A stretch of DNA of 9,641 nt from Bacteroides sp. Its GTDB lineage: Bacteria; Bacteroidota; Bacteroidia; Bacteroidales; SM23-62. Of the stretch, positions 6,119 to 9,641 are shown piece after piece. The stretch's first letter is position 1; each line of letters starts with the position of its first letter. The DNA lies in the NCBI GenBank assembly GCA_030592145.1, contig JAUVKJ010000045.1:1-9641 (forward strand), given 5' to 3'. A program made the translations under genes and the position numbers. The notes beneath the pieces were generated by a model that did no database searches, was not told where the DNA came from, and was given only the letters and a program-made list of their open reading frames with translations.

Positions 6119-8011
6119 TTATTGCCTGACCACCCTGGCGGTATAGCTGTCATTCCCTTCCCTCACCTGCAAAAGATAGAATCCCTGACTGAGATCATGG
6201 GTATTCAGGGTAACCATGCCTGCTGTACTGAAGTGTTTTTCAATGACCTTTCCACTCATATCGCAAAGAACGATCTCCCGGTTCCCGATCCCTTCCTGGA
6301 ATACGATGTTCAGTTCATCCCCGAATGGATTAGGATTAATACTGAGGTACCTGTTGGTCACAACTTTTCTGTACACCTGTGATTGGTCCAAAACCCAGTT
6401 TTCCGGGTCCGGCGCCAGGCTTACGACCGGTTTTTCAAACCGGATACCCACCTTCATCCCGGGTCGATCGCATGTGATCCTGAAAGTGGTATCTCCTCCG
6501 TTCTCAAGCTGCAGGCCAAGGTCAAGGCGGGTCCTGAAAAAGGGCGTTTTTCCGGAACTGCCGGACTGCCGGATATTGATGAGCACGCTGTCAGAAGTCT
6601 GCCACCAGGTAAACTGGAATCGTGGAAATCCCTGCCCATAATACCATTGGTCGAAAAACCAGTCGAAGTCTGTTCCTGAAGTTTCATTCAAAACATTCAG
6701 GAAATCCTGTCCCGTAGCCACGCTGTCGGCATATTGATCCTGGAAGCTGGCCAGGGTCTCAAAAAACAGGCTGTCGTCGCCGAGTTCATACCGGATCATA
6801 TGAACAAGGGCAGCCCCCTTTTTATACGACAGGGCCATGCTGAAAATCCTGGACTCCTCCCCTGCATCTTCCTCAGGTATATAAACGCTTCCCTCGGGTT
6901 CTGAGAGGGCCAACTTATGGGCCTGTCCCATCCAGAAATCAGCCTCCGTCCGTGATTTCAACGCTTCCAGGGCAAGGTATTCCCCGTAGGACGCAAATCC
7001 TTCGTTGATCCAGATATCCTGCCAGCTGGCACAGGTTACATTATCCCCGAACCACTGGTGGGCCAGTTCATGAGCGACCAGGTTAAAACCAAAACCTGAA
7101 AGGGTGGTCATGGTCTGATGCTCCATACCTCCCCCCATGGGCGCCAGGCAGTGTCCGTATTTCTCCTTCCGGAAGGGATAAGGTGAAAACAGCCTGGAAT
7201 ACAGCCGGATCAGGTCAGCCGTCTCATCAATATCCTCCTTATTCTGCTCAAAATAACCCGGTACATCGTAAATATAGTTCTGGATCAGGATGGAATCGGG
7301 CAGGGATGCAAGTTTAATATAGAAACTGTAATCCTTGTATTCCGAAACCGAGAGTGAGAGCAGATAGTATGCGATGGGATACCTTGAGCGCCAGCGATAT
7401 CTCACCTTATTCCCGGGCAAGCTGTCAATGCCTGCAAGAATTCCGTTCGATCCGGCTTTCAGGTTTTCTTCCACCGTAATATATATATCTGCTGAATCAG
7501 CCTTATCACTGAGGACCTGTTTACAGGCGAACCAGTCAAAAGCACGAAAAGGCTCCGACAGTGTGTAGGTAACCCGGCTTCCCCACTGCCTGTCTGTACG
7601 GTTCGAGATTCCGGCAAAAAAACTATTCTGTCCGCCAACTCCATGGTAATACACTCTGGCCGTAAACAGGCTATCTTCATTGAGCGGTACAACAGGTGCA
7701 AATTTTATAAGATCCTGTGAATGGGTATACGAACCGATCTTTTGTCCGTCAATGAAAACGGAATCCACCTGGAGACCGGTGTTCAACTCGAAAACCAGTT
7801 CATCGATCGGTTCCAGTGCCGTAGCCAGCACATCCGTATGTCCGGTAATGTAGGTGCTTGTATCACTGACCTCGAGTGATATCCCGTAGTGGCTTACATC
7901 ATAGCTGAGCAGGCCGGAATCCCGGACATGGGCAGGATTATAATCGGACACTTCCGCGAATGAGACCATCGGTATAACAGACAATATGTGATAAAGGAAA
8001 TATCTCTTCAT
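6119..8011 (-). CDS. Secreted M1 family zinc aminopeptidase with type IX secretion domain
   Basis: This 630-residue protein starts with a Sec signal (about 1-19). A beta-sandwich N-terminal domain precedes an M1 catalytic domain with PMGGGMEHQTM (291-301), zinc motif HELAH (314-318) and the third ligand in NEG (E337), giving HEXXH-18-E. Tyr396 in SYKKGA fits the transition-state tyrosine. The usual GxMEN exopeptidase motif reads GGMEH, so His298 replaces Asn. From about 557 the protein ends in a type A T9SS sorting domain: INPNPFGDELNIVF, then GFYLLQVREGN and a final basic ARVVRQ. It should be exported across the outer membrane, with the C-terminus removed, to release N-terminal amino acids from peptides. 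The C-terminal ARM-like domain of large M1 enzymes is absent. A -7 box lies 20-27 bp upstream, and the next gene starts 9 bp after its stop. Confidence 0.94.
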   Translation of the reverse strand: MKRYFLYHILSVIPMVSFAEVSDYNPAHVRDSGLLSYDVSHYGISLEVSDTSTYITGHTDVLATALEPIDELVFELNTGLQVDSVFIDGQKIGSYTHSQDLIKFAPVVPLNEDSLFTARVYYHGVGGQNSFFAGISNRTDRQWGSRVTYTLSEPFRAFDWFACKQVLSDKADSADIYITVEENLKAGSNGILAGIDSLPGNKVRYRWRSRYPIAYYLLSLSVSEYKDYSFYIKLASLPDSILIQNYIYDVPGYFEQNKEDIDETADLIRLYSRLFSPYPFRKEKYGHCLAPMGGGMEHQTMTTLSGFGFNLVAHELAHQWFGDNVTCASWQDIWINEGFASYGEYLALEALKSRTEADFWMGQAHKLALSEPEGSVYIPEEDAGEESRIFSMALSYKKGAALVHMIRYELGDDSLFFETLASFQDQYADSVATGQDFLNVLNETSGTDFDWFFDQWYYGQGFPRFQFTWWQTSDSVLINIRQSGSSGKTPFFRTRLDLGLQLENGGDTTFRITCDRPGMKVGIRFEKPVVSLAPDPENWVLDQSQVYRKVVTNRYLSINPNPFGDELNIVFQEGIGNREIVLCDMSGKVIEKHFSTAGMVTLNTHDLSQGFYLLQVREGNDSYTARVVRQ

Positions 8012-8031
8012 CTATTACTAAAATACTAACT

Positions 8032-8039
8032 CAAAATTA
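8032..8039 (-). promoter_or_regulatory. Candidate Bacteroidota -7 box for the M1 peptidase gene
   Basis: On the - strand the sequence reads TAATTTTG, an exact match to the TAnnTTTG -7 consensus of the Bacteroidota primary sigma factor. It lies 20 bp upstream of the ATG at 8011, which would leave a leader of about ten bases. I see no convincing TTTG-type -33 element 19-21 bp further upstream, so the promoter may be weak or activator-dependent. It would also serve the four genes downstream if they are read through. Confidence 0.45.
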
Positions 8040-8080
8040 ATAAAACGAATGAACCTCCGGCATTATTAAAACGGCGCTGC

Positions 8081-8104
8081 TTTTTGTGGCAATAACCACA
8101 AAAA
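8081..8104. repeat. Perfect 9-bp inverted repeat in the glycosylasparaginase-M1 peptidase gap
   Basis: TTTTTGTGG (8081-8089) and CCACAAAAA (8096-8104) are perfect inverted copies around a 6-base centre CAATAA. The run of T is 5' and the run of A is 3' on both strands, so it lacks the 3' U-tract of an intrinsic terminator after a GC-rich stem. A protein-binding operator or a weak RNA hairpin is more plausible. It lies 42 bp upstream of the candidate -7 box and 52 bp after the glycosylasparaginase stop. Confidence 0.5.
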
Positions 8105-8120
8105 TGAGGCGACCATTTAA

Positions 8121-8144
8121 TTATTGCATCCGGTTTTTATTGCA
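8121..8144. repeat. Direct repeat TTATTGCA x2, 16-bp period
   Basis: TTATTGCA occurs at 8121-8128 and again at 8137-8144. A related GCAATAA lies in the opposite orientation inside the nearby palindrome (8089-8095). Such spaced copies, upstream of a gene and outside coding sequence, could be operator half-sites. With an AT-rich background of about 145 bp, chance is a real alternative. Confidence 0.3.
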
Positions 8145-8156
8145 AATTCCTAACAG

Positions 8157-9125
8157 TTACAAAAGAAAGGAAGCTTTGATCAGCTTATTCTCACCTTCCC
8201 GGAGAAGTGCATATTCAAATCCATCACGCAAACTGAACCCACCTGCCGTCCCGGATTTGTCAACGGCAATAAAGCCTACCTGCTGGTTGGGTTGAATGTG
8301 GATTTTTTGAAGTATCCGCTCAAGGGCTTCGCGGCAGGCATCTTCAGGCTGCATTCCATTTCTCATTAATTCAACTATAAGGAAAGAGCCCAGGGTTTTC
8401 ATCACCAGTTCACCATGACCTGTGGCTGCCGCTCCTCCAATTTCATTATCGATAAAGAGTCCCGCACCTATTATTGGCGAGTCCCCTACCCTTCCCTGCA
8501 TCTTGAATCCCAGTCCACTGGTCGTACAGGCCCCTGCCAGCTCAGCGGATGAATCCATCGTGATCATTCCGATGGTATCATGTCCCGTCACAGTTCCGGC
8601 AGCGGATTCACGTTTCCATTTTTCCCAGACTTCTTTTGCCTGTGGCGTAAGCAGATTTTCCCTGCAGAAACCCTCTTTCTCAGCAAACTGAAGAGCGCCT
8701 TCACCCACCAGCATCACATGCGGTGTCTTTTCCATAACTCTCCGGGCAACGGATACCGGATGTTTAATATGTTTCAGGCAGGCTACGGATCCTGCATTAC
8801 CATCCCGGTCCATAATGCATGCATCAAGAGTCACTTCCCCTCCTGCATCCGGCCACCCACCGTATCCAACACTGGTCACAGCGGGATCTCCCTCTGATAT
8901 CCTGACTCCGGCCTCCACTGCATCAAGGACGGATCCTCCTGCAGACAATGAATCGAAGGCTGCCCTGTTGGCCGGCAATCCATGCTTCCATGTAGAGATA
9001 ATGAGCGGAGCACCGGGACCTTCCCTGAATGCCTGACGCAGATTAGCTGATTTCACATGAACCGGAAGGCTTATGCCAAAACTGGCTGCCAGTGAGGATA
9101 AAAGAAATCTTCGTCGGTTTATCAC
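8157..9125 (-). CDS. Glycosylasparaginase (N4-(beta-N-acetylglucosaminyl)-L-asparaginase), Tat-exported
   Basis: This 322-residue Ntn-hydrolase precursor cleaves the amide between GlcNAc and asparagine in glycoasparagines, releasing aspartate and glycosylamine. An NRRRFLLS motif (3-10) plus a hydrophobic stretch to about 27 is a Tat-type export signal, placing it in the periplasm. Autocleavage should occur before Thr184 in GHDTIGM, making alpha and beta chains. Substrate residues fit the family: R212 and D215, 28 and 31 residues after Thr184, then T235-G236 in ATGHGE, spacings that match the Flavobacterium (Elizabethkingia) enzyme as I recall it. Trp46 in STWKHG matches the conserved N-terminal tryptophan. 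Length is close to the roughly 340 of that enzyme. The start is a GTG in a GTGA overlap with the galM stop; it is chosen because it includes the full Tat motif. Translational coupling to galM is likely. Isoaspartyl peptidase is less likely given HDTIGM. Confidence 0.92.
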   Translation of the reverse strand: MINRRRFLLSSLAASFGISLPVHVKSANLRQAFREGPGAPLIISTWKHGLPANRAAFDSLSAGGSVLDAVEAGVRISEGDPAVTSVGYGGWPDAGGEVTLDACIMDRDGNAGSVACLKHIKHPVSVARRVMEKTPHVMLVGEGALQFAEKEGFCRENLLTPQAKEVWEKWKRESAAGTVTGHDTIGMITMDSSAELAGACTTSGLGFKMQGRVGDSPIIGAGLFIDNEIGGAAATGHGELVMKTLGSFLIVELMRNGMQPEDACREALERILQKIHIQPNQQVGFIAVDKSGTAGGFSLRDGFEYALLREGENKLIKASFLL

Positions 9126-9641
9126 TGATTACTGAATTTATATATGGTTTTCTGCGTATAGGTTTCTCCCGGTCTCAGGATGGTGTCCGGGAACTCCGGA
9201 TGATTCGGCGAATCAGGATAATGCTGGGTCTCCAGGCAGAGCGCCTGGTGTTTTCCGTATGCATGTCCACCTTTTCCTGTCTGTCCCTCCAGGAAATTGG
9301 AACTGTAAAATACCATACCGGGTTCTGTAGTGAAAACCTCCATAATCCTGCCGCTTTCAGGGTGAATTACCCGGGCGGCGGAATGGGGTACCTTGCTGTC
9401 TGTTCCAAGGACATAACAATGGTCAAATCCCCCCTCCACTTTATCAATATCTGCTCCGATCGGCTTAGGGGTCCTGAAGTCCAGTGGACTCCCGTCTACA
9501 GAACGAATTTCCCCGGTGGGGATAAGTTCTGAATCCCCTGCCACATAACTGTCGGATGCGATCATCAACTCGTGATCATAGACAGTCGAAGATCCGCCGT
9601 TCAGGTTGAAATATGTATGATGAGTCAGGTTCAGGGGAGTG
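9122..9641 (-). CDS. galM: Aldose 1-epimerase (galactose mutarotase), C-terminal half; start outside window
   Basis: The reverse frame is open from the right edge to a TGA at 9124-9122, giving 172 residues, about half of a typical GalM. The visible part starts with TPLNLTHHTYFNLNGG, the conserved H-x-YFNL active-site motif with the catalytic histidine. GGFDHCYVL (70-78 of the fragment) supplies the conserved aspartate. CLETQHYPDSPN (from 135) carries the catalytic base glutamate (E137), and the end GETYTQKTIYKF is typical. The enzyme interconverts alpha and beta anomers of galactose or glucose, providing the alpha-galactose used by galactokinase. An export signal cannot be judged because the N-terminus is missing. 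Its stop overlaps the glycosylasparaginase start (GTGA), so the two are co-transcribed. Galactokinase is also present at the left edge but on the opposite strand, so the two are not one operon. Confidence 0.94.
   Translation of the reverse strand, partial: TPLNLTHHTYFNLNGGSSTVYDHELMIASDSYVAGDSELIPTGEIRSVDGSPLDFRTPKPIGADIDKVEGGFDHCYVLGTDSKVPHSAARVIHPESGRIMEVFTTEPGMVFYSSNFLEGQTGKGGHAYGKHQALCLETQHYPDSPNHPEFPDTILRPGETYTQKTIYKFSNQ

Noticed and set aside
8081..8104. Intrinsic terminator for galM-glycosylasparaginase
   Set aside because: The stem is AT-rich and the T-run precedes it on both strands; there is no U-tract following a GC-rich stem.
1..9641. tRNA, rRNA, riboswitch, insertion sequence or CRISPR array
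   Set aside because: By eye, no cloverleaf, transposase, terminal repeats or regular spacer-repeat pattern was found; nearly all sequence is accounted for by genes.

Overview
The window comes from a member of the Bacteroidota, most likely an environmental, Bacteroidales-like organism. The main evidence is the secreted M1 peptidase (6119-8011), which ends in a type IX secretion sorting domain, a system confined to this phylum. Supporting signs are short AT-rich intergenic stretches without obvious Shine-Dalgarno sequences, a TAnnTTTG-type -7 box ahead of the peptidase gene, and several exported carbohydrate-related enzymes. Hand counts of a few lines give about 50-55% GC in the flanking genes.

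There are two convergent gene groups. On the left, on the + strand, lie the last 67 codons of galactokinase (galK, cut by the window edge) and, 11 bp later, a complete class-I-like PPK2 polyphosphate kinase. Everything from 1055 to the right edge is on the - strand. Read in the direction of transcription it runs: galactose mutarotase (galM, 5' part missing); a Tat-exported glycosylasparaginase overlapping it by GTGA; a 145-bp gap with a -7 box, a palindrome and a repeated heptamer; the M1 aminopeptidase; then four tightly packed genes. These four are a divergent uroporphyrinogen-decarboxylase-fold protein, an exported DUF6807 ('PmoA-like') protein, a Tat-exported Gfo/Idh/MocA oxidoreductase and a lipoprotein Gfo/Idh/MocA-like protein. 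The two groups meet tail to tail across only 20 bp (1035-1054).

The outer genes suggest use of galactose and of glycoprotein glycans: mutarotase and galactokinase begin the Leloir pathway, glycosylasparaginase cuts the GlcNAc-Asn link, and the secreted aminopeptidase handles peptides. PPK2 could regenerate nucleoside triphosphates from polyphosphate next to a kinase that consumes ATP.

The four-gene block at 1055-6109 is the most interesting part. Its spacing (4-bp overlap, 23 bp, 2 bp) indicates one transcriptional unit. Three products carry export signals and the fourth does not. Sampled lines look more AT-rich than the flanks, though unevenly. The families point to oxidation and transformation of a sugar, cyclitol or related substrate outside the cytoplasm, plus a cytoplasmic step of unknown chemistry. 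The substrate cannot be read from the sequence. No RNA gene, insertion sequence or CRISPR array was seen.
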